Shown here piece after piece: positions 1-7,536 of a stretch of DNA of 64,000 bases; the stretch's first letter is position 1, and each line of letters begins with the position of its first letter. The DNA comes from Planctomycetaceae bacterium (lineage in GTDB: Bacteria > Planctomycetota > Planctomycetia > Planctomycetales > Planctomycetaceae), in assembly GCA_021732845.1 (NCBI GenBank), contig JAKFUF010000060.1, forward strand, positions 1-64,000, written 5' to 3'. The notes beneath the pieces are model-generated. The model was not told the origin of the DNA and made no database searches. It saw only the letters and a list, made by a program, of their open reading frames with translations. Made by a program: the position numbers and the translations under genes.

Positions 1-127
1 ATTGAGTCTGCGACGATTTTCGACGCCACAGCACTGATCAAGATCCGATGGCAAAGGACTTATGCCAAAATCCAGCCTCGGATTATTTTGGAAATTCCGA
101 TTTCAATCGCGAGTTGGGGAAGTTGGG

Positions 128-348
128 TTAGGACGGCGGCAAGAATAACTGTCGATTTTTGACGAGCCGCACAGCCAATGAGCCGGAGGGCCTTAGCCGG
201 CCTTAGCCCCCGGTTGGAGGATGATCGGAAGACGCCAACGTCACGAACCGGACGCTAACGCGCGCTAACGCGTGCCGGCTGATGAATCTGCCCTCAATCG
301 GCGTCCATCCCAAGCAACTTCACCATGTTATTGTTGCCGCGATCCTTA
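128..348. repeat. MITE-like dispersed repeat, family A copy 1
   Basis: The left end TTAGGACGGCGGCAAGAATAA (128-148, shown minus one base in any 20-base quote) and the right end TTATTGTTGCCGCGATCCTTA (328-348) are imperfect inverted repeats of each other. The interior holds a second imperfect palindrome around AGCCGGAGGGCCTTAGC and CTAACGCGTGCCGGCT. Nearly the same 200 bp recurs at 55954-56153, and related copies lie at 32239, 40123, 43368, 44458 and 47269. It encodes no protein. The bases before it (1-127) show no recognisable gene: one frame is open but ends inside the repeat. Confidence 0.85.
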
Positions 349-446
349 GCTGGCCCTCGGCCCCACATGACACATCACAGACGTGTGAGCTTGCGTTCGC
401 AATTCACGCTTCAGATACTCGAACGAAGCACGGCTGGCGACAGCCG

Positions 447-529
447 TTGCATGATTTCAGGACACCACCAGCGGATCATGAAGCGAGCATCAGCGAGCCG
501 ATGCCCGATGGTGTCTTGAAATCATGCAA
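447..529. repeat. Long hairpin repeat, family D copy 1
   Basis: The arm TTGCATGATTTCAGGACACC (from 447) pairs with GGTGTCTTGAAATCATGCAA (ending at 529), with few mismatches across about 22 bp. Diverged copies with the same design lie at 32528-32600 and 35453-35533. It sits in the gene-free leader upstream of the RuBisCO-like gene. It could act as a transcript hairpin or be a small mobile repeat; the sequence does not decide which. Confidence 0.7.
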
Positions 530-624
530 TTGAACATGGGAGCGCCCTCGTTGATTGGAGACGGGTGGCCGGAAGTGAGCCACGGCGATGGAGTTCGCCG
601 TGAAGACAACATTGTGATGACAGC

Positions 625-2232
625 ATGCCCTGCAAAGTGATGGAAGAACTGGTCGTTGTCTACCAGATTGGTTGCACCGCCTCGGAAGTCGAAGGCCTGA
701 GCCGCGATGTGGCGTACGAGCAGTCGGTCGAACTGCCGCCGGAACTGATCCAGTCCCCCCACATTCTGGAGAACATTGTCGGGCGCGTGGCTTGCATCGA
801 GCCCGTGGAGGGCTGCGTCGATCTGTTTCGCGTGGAGATTCGCTACGCCGCCGCGCTCGCCGGGAACCAGTTTCCGCAGTTGCTGAACCTGCTGTTCGGC
901 AACATTTCGATGAAGCGGAATGTCCGCGTCGTCGATGTGCATTTTCCGCCCTCTGTGTTGGCTCATTTCCCTGGTCCGCGCTTTGGGATCGAAGGCATCC
1001 GCCAGGTTCTGGGCGTTTTCGACCGGCCGCTGCTGTCGACGGCCCTGAAGCCACAGGGAGCTTCGCTCGCTGAACTTGCCGCCATGGCGGGAGAGTTCGC
1101 GCTGGGCGGGGGCGACATCGTCAAAGACGATCACAATCTGCACGACGCGACGTTCGCGGCGTTTTGCGAGCGGGTGAACCGTTGCCACGAAGCGGTCGCC
1201 GCGGCGAATGCCCGCACCGGCGGCAACACGCTGTACTTCCCGAACATCATGGCTCCGGCCGAAGAACTCGACCGGCAGGTGGAGTTCGTGGTGTCGCGGG
1301 GACTGCCCGGCATCCTCATTGCTCCGTTCCTGATGGGGCCGGACCAGGTGCGGCGGATCTGTCAGAAGCATCCGCTGATTGTCATGGCTCACCCCACGCT
1401 GACCGGGGCCTATTTCCACGACCCCCGGCACGGGTTCGACCCTGGCATTCTGCTCGGCACGCTGTTCCGGCTGATGGGCTGCGACATTTCGATTTATCCG
1501 CATGTGGGCGGGCGGTTCACGTTCACCCAGGACGACTGCCTGAAGATCGCCGATGAACTGCGCAAGCCACACGGCTCGCTGCTGCCGGCGTTTCCCGCGC
1601 CGGCCGGGGGGATGAAGTTCGACACGCTGCCGGCCCTGTGCGATGTGTATGGAACCGATGCGGTGCTGCTCATCGGCGGTGCCTTGATCGGGCATGCCCC
1701 CAGCGTTCGGGAAGGGACGGCGGCCTTCCTCGGTCAGATCCAGCAAAAGTACCCCGGCCGCCGGATTGAGCCACAGGCTGCAGTGGGTCCCGCGGAGTTC
1801 GTCTCGGCGTGTGAATGGCAGGCGCGGGAGATCGTGGCGGCGGTGATGCAGCACCTGCCGTTTCGCGACGATTTTCGCTGGGCCGGCCGCGATCCGCTGG
1901 CCTACAAGGAATCCAGCACGCTGCCGTTCCGTGATGTCACCCGCGTCGAATTGATCGGGAAGACCGGAGAGGCCACGGCCTTCGATCTGCGGTATTTCCA
2001 GATTGAACCGGGTGGCTTTACCAGCCTGGAAAAGCACGCGCACACTCACACGGTCATCGGTGTTCGTGGTGAGGGGATTCTGCGCAACGGCGACAAGCAG
2101 TTTTCGTTGAAGGAACTCGATGTCGCCTACGTACCGCCACTGGCCGTCCATCAACTGCGCAACGAAACCAGCCAGCCCTTCGGGTTCTTCTGCATCGTGG
2201 ACCGGAATCGCGACCGGCCGCAGCCGGTGTAG
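625..2232 (+). CDS. RuBisCO-like protein (form IV) fused to a C-terminal cupin
   Basis: Residues 1-420 follow the RuBisCO large-subunit fold: the strand-1 lysine motif is TALKPQG (K142), the carbamylation-site region is GGGDIVKDDHNL (K167, D168, D169), and MAHPT supplies the active-site histidine (H256). The glutamate that normally follows KDD is histidine (H170) and no loop-6 GKLEG motif is present. It is therefore a RuBisCO-like protein and probably not a CO2-fixing enzyme. Residues 440-525 form a single cupin barrel with the metal-type pattern HAHTHT (H471, H473, H475) and a second-motif histidine H509. The fusion suggests an isomerase, tautomerase or decarboxylase acting on a phosphorylated sugar acid, with the cupin as a second catalytic or sensing module; the substrate is unknown. 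ATG at 640 is an alternative start. surE follows 60 bp downstream on the same strand. Confidence 0.85.
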   Translation: MPCKVMEELVVVYQIGCTASEVEGLSRDVAYEQSVELPPELIQSPHILENIVGRVACIEPVEGCVDLFRVEIRYAAALAGNQFPQLLNLLFGNISMKRNVRVVDVHFPPSVLAHFPGPRFGIEGIRQVLGVFDRPLLSTALKPQGASLAELAAMAGEFALGGGDIVKDDHNLHDATFAAFCERVNRCHEAVAAANARTGGNTLYFPNIMAPAEELDRQVEFVVSRGLPGILIAPFLMGPDQVRRICQKHPLIVMAHPTLTGAYFHDPRHGFDPGILLGTLFRLMGCDISIYPHVGGRFTFTQDDCLKIADELRKPHGSLLPAFPAPAGGMKFDTLPALCDVYGTDAVLLIGGALIGHAPSVREGTAAFLGQIQQKYPGRRIEPQAAVGPAEFVSACEWQAREIVAAVMQHLPFRDDFRWAGRDPLAYKESSTLPFRDVTRVELIGKTGEATAFDLRYFQIEPGGFTSLEKHAHTHTVIGVRGEGILRNGDKQFSLKELDVAYVPPLAVHQLRNETSQPFGFFCIVDRNRDRPQPV

Positions 2233-2292
2233 GCGATGCGTCGCCTCTTCAGTGAGAAATCTTAATCGACGCAAAAGAACAGGCGGCGAATC

Positions 2293-3078
2293 GTGCGGAT
2301 TCTGTTGACCAACGATGACGGCATTTATGCTCCCGGGCTCGATGCCTTGCATGCCGAACTGCAGCGACTGGGAACGGTGGACGTCGTGGCTCCCGCGTTG
2401 GAGCAGAGTGGCGTGAGCCACTCGATCACTTATCTGGAACCGCTGCTGGTCAAGGAGATTTTTCGGGACGGGATGTTGTTTGGCCGTGCGGTGGCTGGCA
2501 GTCCAGCGGACTGCGTGCGGATGGCGATGTTGGAGTTCTGCCGGCCTGCTCCAGACCTGGTTGTCAGTGGCATCAATTCCGGGGCGAACGCCGGTATTAA
2601 TGTGCTGTATTCCGGCACCGTGGCCGCGGCGATTGAGGGAGCCTTTTATGGGGTGACGGCGATTGCCGTCTCGCTCGCGGAGAACCGGCATCCCAATTAT
2701 CGCCTGGCGGCCCGTCACGCCGTGCAGGTGATCGAGCAACTTGTGAGCCACGTTCCCGCGGGGTCACTGTGGAACGTGAATGTCCCCGAGACCCGGCCCG
2801 ACTGGCCGTTGGGCGTCAAGACCCTGCCCATGAGTCTTGAGCGGTATCGCGAAGTGGTCGAACGCCGGATCGATCCACGCGGCCGGTCTTATTATTGGAT
2901 TGGAACCGATCCGGCCGGCGGACACGTCATCGAACCGGGCACGGATGTGGAAGGTTTGAATGAGGGCTACATCACAATCAGCCCGCTGTATTTCGACCTG
3001 AACCATCATCGCCTGCTGAGCGAATTCCGGAATCGGAACTGGTCGCTGAACACCGAACCGGACGATGGCGGGCCATAG
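2293..3078 (+). CDS. surE: 5'/3'-nucleotidase SurE
   Basis: SurE dephosphorylates nucleoside 5'- and 3'-monophosphates in the cytoplasm, using a divalent metal. The 261-residue protein opens with MRILLTNDDG, whose Asp-Asp pair (D8, D9) binds the metal. It carries the family's SGVSHS segment and the SGINSGANAGIN loop with the metal-binding Asn. Length is normal for the family. The start is a GTG at 2293, which puts the diagnostic motif at the very N-terminus as in all SurE proteins. It lies 60 bp after the RuBisCO-like gene and may be cotranscribed with it. Confidence 0.95.
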   Translation: MRILLTNDDGIYAPGLDALHAELQRLGTVDVVAPALEQSGVSHSITYLEPLLVKEIFRDGMLFGRAVAGSPADCVRMAMLEFCRPAPDLVVSGINSGANAGINVLYSGTVAAAIEGAFYGVTAIAVSLAENRHPNYRLAARHAVQVIEQLVSHVPAGSLWNVNVPETRPDWPLGVKTLPMSLERYREVVERRIDPRGRSYYWIGTDPAGGHVIEPGTDVEGLNEGYITISPLYFDLNHHRLLSEFRNRNWSLNTEPDDGGP

Positions 3079-3268
3079 AGACCGCGTCACGATTGCACTG
3101 GCCAAAGCCCTTGGGTAAGTGGAACCTTGGCTTAAATTTGAAATTGCGTTGAAATCAGCGAATAGACTTTTGTGGGACAGGTCACTTAAGAGTTCGGAAT
3201 TGGCCAGGACCTCACGTTTGTCAAAAGAGAATCTCGATGATCACTGACATGCTCATCGGACGGGTCAC

Positions 3269-4672
3269 GTGACTGCCGCCTCTGGGGTTCAGCATCTGCT
3301 GCTGGTGACCGGCCGCCTTGCCGAACCGGCCCTACGGCAGGTGGTCGAGGGCCTGAACGCCAGCCGCCCTGAAGTGCAATGCCAGGTCGCAGTGTTGCCC
3401 ATCAGTGTTGCCGCCCTGATGCATGCCGAGTGGGTCCGCCGGAAGCTTCCGCCACCCGCTGGCGTGGACAGAGTGGTCCTTCCTGGCTGGTGTCAGGGTG
3501 ACGTGGCTCAACTCGCGGTCGACTGGGGGGTGCCGGTGCAACTGGGGCCGAAAGACCTGCAGGATCTGCCGGAGTTTTTCGGCCGCCCTCCCGGCCCGCC
3601 GCCGGATCTTTCCAAATACGACATCGAAATTCTGGCAGAAATCAATCATGCCCCGCGGCTGAGCCACCGGGAGTTGATGGCACAGTGTGAAGAGTTTCGC
3701 CGCCAAGGCGCGGACCTGATCGATCTGGGCTGCATCCCCGGCGAGCCGTGGCTCGGCGTGGCCGCGGCGGTGCGTTTGCTGCGTGAGGCGGGGTTCCGCA
3801 TTTCCATCGACAGCTTCGATCGCACGGAAGTGGAGCGCGCCGTGGCTGCCGGCGCGGAATTGGTTTTGAGCTGCAATCAATCGAACATCGCCTGGGCTGC
3901 CGACCTGCCGGCGGAATTGGTGGCGATCCCCGACAATCCGCATGACCTGGCGGGGCTGGAGGACACAGTTCAGCAGCTCAGCGAGCGGGGAGCGAAGTTT
4001 CGCATCGACGCGATCCTGGAACCGATCGGCTTCGGTTTCGCGGCATCACTCGGCCGTTATCTGGATGTTCGCCGCCGCTGGCCGGAACATTCGTTGATGA
4101 TGGGGATCGGCAACGTCACCGAGTTGACTGAAGTCGACAGTGCCGGGATCAACATGCTGCTGGCGGGCTTCTGCCAGGAGCAGCGGATTCACAGTGTGCT
4201 GACGACCTCCGTCATCCCTTGGTGCCGTACCGCAGTGCAGGAGTTCGACATTGCCCGAAGGATCTGTGCCCACGCCGTCAGGCAGCACGTGCTGCCCAAA
4301 CGCGTCGACCCGCGGCTGGTGACGCTTCGCGACACTCGCGTGCGGGAGCTTGGCCCCGACGCACTGCAGCAGCTTGCCAGCCAGCTCAAGGATCCGAATT
4401 ACCGGATTTTTGTCGAGCAGGGTGAACTGCACATCATGAATCGCGATGGCTACCACCACGGCACCGACCCGTTTGCCTTGTTTGAGAAGCTCGGGGCATT
4501 GGACGCCTCCCATGCGTTCTACATCGGGTATGAACTCTCAAAGGCTGCCACGGCACTCACCCTGGGGAAGTGCTACCGTCAGGACGAAGCCCTCGACTGG
4601 GGATTTTTGACGGTGCCGGAAATCAGCCGCAAACATCGGGAGGGTTTGAAGGATGACGTGGCCACGCCGTAA
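3269..4672 (+). CDS. Dihydropteroate synthase-like protein (DUF6513 type)
   Basis: The 467-residue protein has an N-terminal alpha/beta domain (about 1-110) followed by a TIM-barrel region. Recognisable dihydropteroate-synthase-like elements are EINHAP, GADLIDLGCIPGEPW, FRISIDSFD and the ILEPIGFGF strand. True folate enzymes are shorter and lack the N-terminal extension. Relatives in planctomycetes and methylotrophs are linked to tetrahydromethanopterin-dependent C1 metabolism; that is family knowledge recalled here and no other C1 gene lies nearby. The start is GTG at 3269. The 190-bp gap before it contains no other gene. The C-terminal 90 residues (about 380-467) look like a separate small domain (SKAATALTLGKCYRQDEALDWG). 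Confidence 0.75.
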   Translation: MTAASGVQHLLLVTGRLAEPALRQVVEGLNASRPEVQCQVAVLPISVAALMHAEWVRRKLPPPAGVDRVVLPGWCQGDVAQLAVDWGVPVQLGPKDLQDLPEFFGRPPGPPPDLSKYDIEILAEINHAPRLSHRELMAQCEEFRRQGADLIDLGCIPGEPWLGVAAAVRLLREAGFRISIDSFDRTEVERAVAAGAELVLSCNQSNIAWAADLPAELVAIPDNPHDLAGLEDTVQQLSERGAKFRIDAILEPIGFGFAASLGRYLDVRRRWPEHSLMMGIGNVTELTEVDSAGINMLLAGFCQEQRIHSVLTTSVIPWCRTAVQEFDIARRICAHAVRQHVLPKRVDPRLVTLRDTRVRELGPDALQQLASQLKDPNYRIFVEQGELHIMNRDGYHHGTDPFALFEKLGALDASHAFYIGYELSKAATALTLGKCYRQDEALDWGFLTVPEISRKHREGLKDDVATP

Positions 4673-4796
4673 TGGCTGTGGCAAAATTGAGCAATTGTTG
4701 GAACGGTTTGACGGCAGGAAAATGTCCGCCGTACAATAACCACCGAGCCGTGCAGCGCGCGACGGCGAGGAGTCGTGGCGTCGTGAGGGATCTCCG

Positions 4797-5750
4797 GTGG
4801 CTCGCAAACTGATTATCGACTTGGATCCTGGAATCGGCGATGCCCTCGCGGCAGTCGTGGCTCTCCTCGACCCCGAACTGGATGTGCTGGCGCTGACGGC
4901 GACCAGTGGCTGTGTCTCTGGTGCGGCGGCGACGCGCAACCTCCAATCCATCGTGGCCCAGGTCGACCCTCCGCGCTGGCCGCGCATCGGACAGGCCTCG
5001 GATGAGGACATCGGTCGCGAGCGGATCGTCCCCCCCTCCTATGCCAGCCTCGACTTCCTCAATGGCCCCGAGGGGCTGGGGGGGTGTGACTTCAACGTCG
5101 CCGAACTACACCACTTGCGCGACTCCGCAAAACTGCTGATCGAGACGGTCAAAGCCAACCCGCATGAAGTCACCCTGCTGACACTGGGACCCTTGACCAA
5201 TGTCGCGGCGGCAATGGACCGGGATCCGGAATTTTTGAGCCTTCTGGACGGCCTGGTCTGCCTGGCAGGCAGCATTGCCGAAGGCGGCGACGTGACGTCA
5301 GCGGCCGAATTCAATGTCTTCACCAGCCCCGAAGCGGCGCGCACGGTGCTTCGCGCGCAGGATCCCAAGATCATCATCCCGCTGGACGTGACCAACCGCG
5401 CGGTCTTGACCTACGACGCCTTCAACCGGCTGATGGAGGGGCCGCTGAAGTGCGGCGAGTTCCTGCAGAAGCTGCTGCCCTACTCGGTCCGGGCGCATCA
5501 TCAACACCTGGGGGTGGAAGGGCTGTTCCTGCGGGAGGTGACCGCACTCGTCGCCGTCACCCGGCCGCAACTGTTCCGCATGCAGCGGATGGCGGTCGAC
5601 GTGGAGACCCAGGGCGATGTGGCCCGCGGAGCCACGCTGTTCGACCGCCGCCGCTTCTTCCAGTGTCCTACCAACGCGACGGTGGCCATGGAAGTCGACG
5701 TGCAGGCCGTGCAGGATCACCTCACCCGGTTGCTGCGCGACCGGGGTTGA
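4797..5750 (+). CDS. Nucleoside hydrolase family protein, active site degenerate
   Basis: The N-terminus reads DLDPGIGDALA, the signature of the inosine/uridine nucleoside hydrolase fold, normally DTDPGxDDA. The segments LLTLGPLTNVA and AAEFNVFTSPEAA (ribose-binding Asn) are conserved. Two catalytic positions are changed: the third aspartate of the motif is Gly14, and the late His-Asp pair that ligates calcium and ribose is replaced (FLREVTALVAV). The 317-residue length is normal. It may hydrolyse an unusual nucleoside, act on another N-riboside, or be non-catalytic. It starts at GTG 4797, 124 bp after the preceding gene, and closes the metabolic group that begins with the RuBisCO-like gene. 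Confidence 0.8.
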   Translation: MARKLIIDLDPGIGDALAAVVALLDPELDVLALTATSGCVSGAAATRNLQSIVAQVDPPRWPRIGQASDEDIGRERIVPPSYASLDFLNGPEGLGGCDFNVAELHHLRDSAKLLIETVKANPHEVTLLTLGPLTNVAAAMDRDPEFLSLLDGLVCLAGSIAEGGDVTSAAEFNVFTSPEAARTVLRAQDPKIIIPLDVTNRAVLTYDAFNRLMEGPLKCGEFLQKLLPYSVRAHHQHLGVEGLFLREVTALVAVTRPQLFRMQRMAVDVETQGDVARGATLFDRRRFFQCPTNATVAMEVDVQAVQDHLTRLLRDRG

Positions 5751-5877
5751 CCTAGCTAGTCTGCATTCGTGCGGCGGGCCAGTCACGCTGTGCGTTGCGA
5801 ACCTGTGTGCTTCACTGGTCGGCGTTGTGAAAGTGAGGGCAAAAGGCCGCGCCTTCGAAGTCGCAAGAAATGACGCA

Positions 5878-6264
5878 TTAACTCACCCGCCATTTGCCGC
5901 CCGCTGGCTGCATTGAAGTCGCCAGCCAGTTTTCCGAGGTGCTGGGGGTGAGGATCGGAATCACCGGGATGTTGCGGCGGAGGGCCGCTTCGATCTCGAG
6001 CCGCAAAAAATCCGCCGGGTCGTCCAGCCGGCGGGTTCCATCTTCGGGCTGGCAGTTGAGCCACGAGTTGCCGACAAGGGCCAAAAGAACGTCGCACCGG
6101 GCGATGGCGGTGTCGATGTGCCGCCGAAAGTCCACGCCCAGCGGAATGTTGTCGATGTCAAAGAAGACCGAATTGGGGCCAAACTGCTGGACAAGTTTTT
6201 CGGCCAGCATCGTGGCGACATAGCCAGTGTCTGCACGGCGGTAGGAGATAAAGATGTTGGGCAC
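5878..6264 (-). CDS. Short TIR-domain protein
   Basis: The sequence begins FISYRRADTGYVA and continues with VFFDIDNIPLGVDF, CDVLLALVG and DFLRLEIEAALRRNIPVIPI, the classical bacterial TIR order. The Glu in RLEI matches the candidate NADase glutamate of this family. After the PVIPIL strand the expected TIR C-terminus is missing and replaced by about 22 unrelated residues, so the 128-residue protein may be truncated or out of frame at its end. No partner domain is fused, unlike most planctomycete TIR proteins. A nucleotidyltransferase gene lies 134 bp upstream on the same strand. Confidence 0.8.
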   Translation of the reverse strand: MPNIFISYRRADTGYVATMLAEKLVQQFGPNSVFFDIDNIPLGVDFRRHIDTAIARCDVLLALVGNSWLNCQPEDGTRRLDDPADFLRLEIEAALRRNIPVIPILTPSTSENWLATSMQPAGGKWRVS

Positions 6265-6398
6265 TGCACGTGCCTCTCAAAGCAAAACATCAACGATCTC
6301 AAATCATCGAATCGACCACATTGACCGTCAAGTGTCCCTCAAGCGAGGAAGGGAGTACAAAGCTGCCGTCGGAGCATCGTAAGACTGTGTTTGGGATT

Positions 6399-6998
6399 CT
6401 ACCCATTGGGCGAATCGAGCAGTTCCTGCAGTCGCGCGGCCAGAGTGGGCGGATAGCGGCGGGTCCACGTCGAGTCCAGCAATCCGACGTCGATCATGTC
6501 GATCAGATGCATCTGATCCTTTCGCCGAAATGAATTCAACTTCATGCGGACGAGCGCTTCCAACGTCAACGTGGAATGACTCTGGATGGCAATGGCTTCA
6601 GCCACGTCGGGGGCGGGTGTGATGTGGTCTGCCTCAACGAATTCACCAGCGAACAAGACATGGACGGCATCACGTGCCTTGGCACCGGCACTGTCCAGAA
6701 ACATCTCCATGCCGCCCGCGTGCCGGTGAACAAATCCTGCGGATTCCATGGCGGCTTTGGCGGCCTCCCAATCCGTGCGGCGCAACAGGATGTCCACATC
6801 CCGCGTCGTCCGCACCGCCGCCTCGTCGGCCTGGGCGACCCACGCACGGACGGCATTGCCGCCGATGATGGCATAGGGAACCCCCGCCTGTTCCAGCGTG
6901 CGGGCCGTCAGTTCAAGCCGCTCCTGGATCTTTTCCACGGCCCGATTCATGCGCTGCCAGAGCGCATCCCCCGTCAGGTGAAATGGAATGGAACTCAT
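6399..6998 (-). CDS. Nucleotidyltransferase-fold protein
   Basis: This 199-residue protein has a nucleotidyltransferase core: YAIIGGNAVRAW (glycine-rich start of the active-site helix) followed by TRDVDILL, which supplies the paired metal-binding aspartates. Such stand-alone domains resemble AbiEii/MNT-type toxins and also housekeeping-like nucleotidyltransferases; the sequence alone does not decide. The N-terminal 35 residues are helical. It is on the same strand as the TIR gene downstream and may be cotranscribed with it. Confidence 0.7.
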   Translation of the reverse strand: MSSIPFHLTGDALWQRMNRAVEKIQERLELTARTLEQAGVPYAIIGGNAVRAWVAQADEAAVRTTRDVDILLRRTDWEAAKAAMESAGFVHRHAGGMEMFLDSAGAKARDAVHVLFAGEFVEADHITPAPDVAEAIAIQSHSTLTLEALVRMKLNSFRRKDQMHLIDMIDVGLLDSTWTRRYPPTLAARLQELLDSPNG

Positions 6999-7161
6999 GG
7001 TCGAAAACTGAATATGAAAGTGCGCAAACAGATGCAGCTTGTGGGTGATGTTTCCCAGCTTCTTCGAGAATCTCTGTGCTTGGCATCATACCGCATTTGA
7101 GAAACCGATGTGGGGAATCAGCGTGCACCGTTCACCGACTTCATAGCGGCAGGGCGCGAGC

Positions 7162-7443
7162 CCTTGTTGATACACACAAGTCGGCGACACCGAAAAACTC
7201 GGTCTTGGTCAGCAGGACGACGCGGTGGGAGGGCGAGGCTCCCGCCGAGCCGCGAGCAACAAGTGGCGTGGTTTTTGCCGCGAATCAGGCTCAATTTGTC
7301 GGAGAATCAAGCAAGAAATCAACACACACCGTTCACCGCGGCTCAGCAGGAGCTTCGCCCTCCCGCAACGTCGCCCTGCGGATCGGTACCGTTCAATTCA
7401 CCGCGTCATCAGCGTTTCTGCCGACTTGTGTGTATCAACAAGG
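7162..7443. repeat. Nested inverted-repeat element (MITE-like)
   Basis: The outer arms are a perfect 24-bp inverted repeat: 7162-7185 (TTGTTGATACACACAAGTCGG core) and its complement at 7420-7443. Inside them a second imperfect pair sits at about 7225-7254 (GGGAGGGCGAGGCTCCCGCC) and 7337-7364 (CAGGAGCTTCGCCCTCCC). No credible gene is present between 7000 and 7536. The structure is that of a small non-autonomous mobile element or a large transcript hairpin. Confidence 0.75.
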
Positions 7444-7536
7444 ACGCGAGCCCTCCGGTGATGATCTATGGGAAGCGGTCGAATTCAATTACCGGACGGC
7501 TTGCGCCGTGCCGCTAAATTGGTGTGGCACCCATTT

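Noticed and set aside
1-163. Open frame at the left edge, possibly the end of a gene
   Set aside because: It runs into the family A repeat and stops there; the translation resembles no family, so it is not reported as a gene.
490-2751. Long open frame antisense to the RuBisCO-like gene and surE
   Set aside because: Open only because of high GC codon bias on the sense strand; the translation is rich in Arg, His and Gln with no recognisable domain, while the sense genes have clear family motifs.
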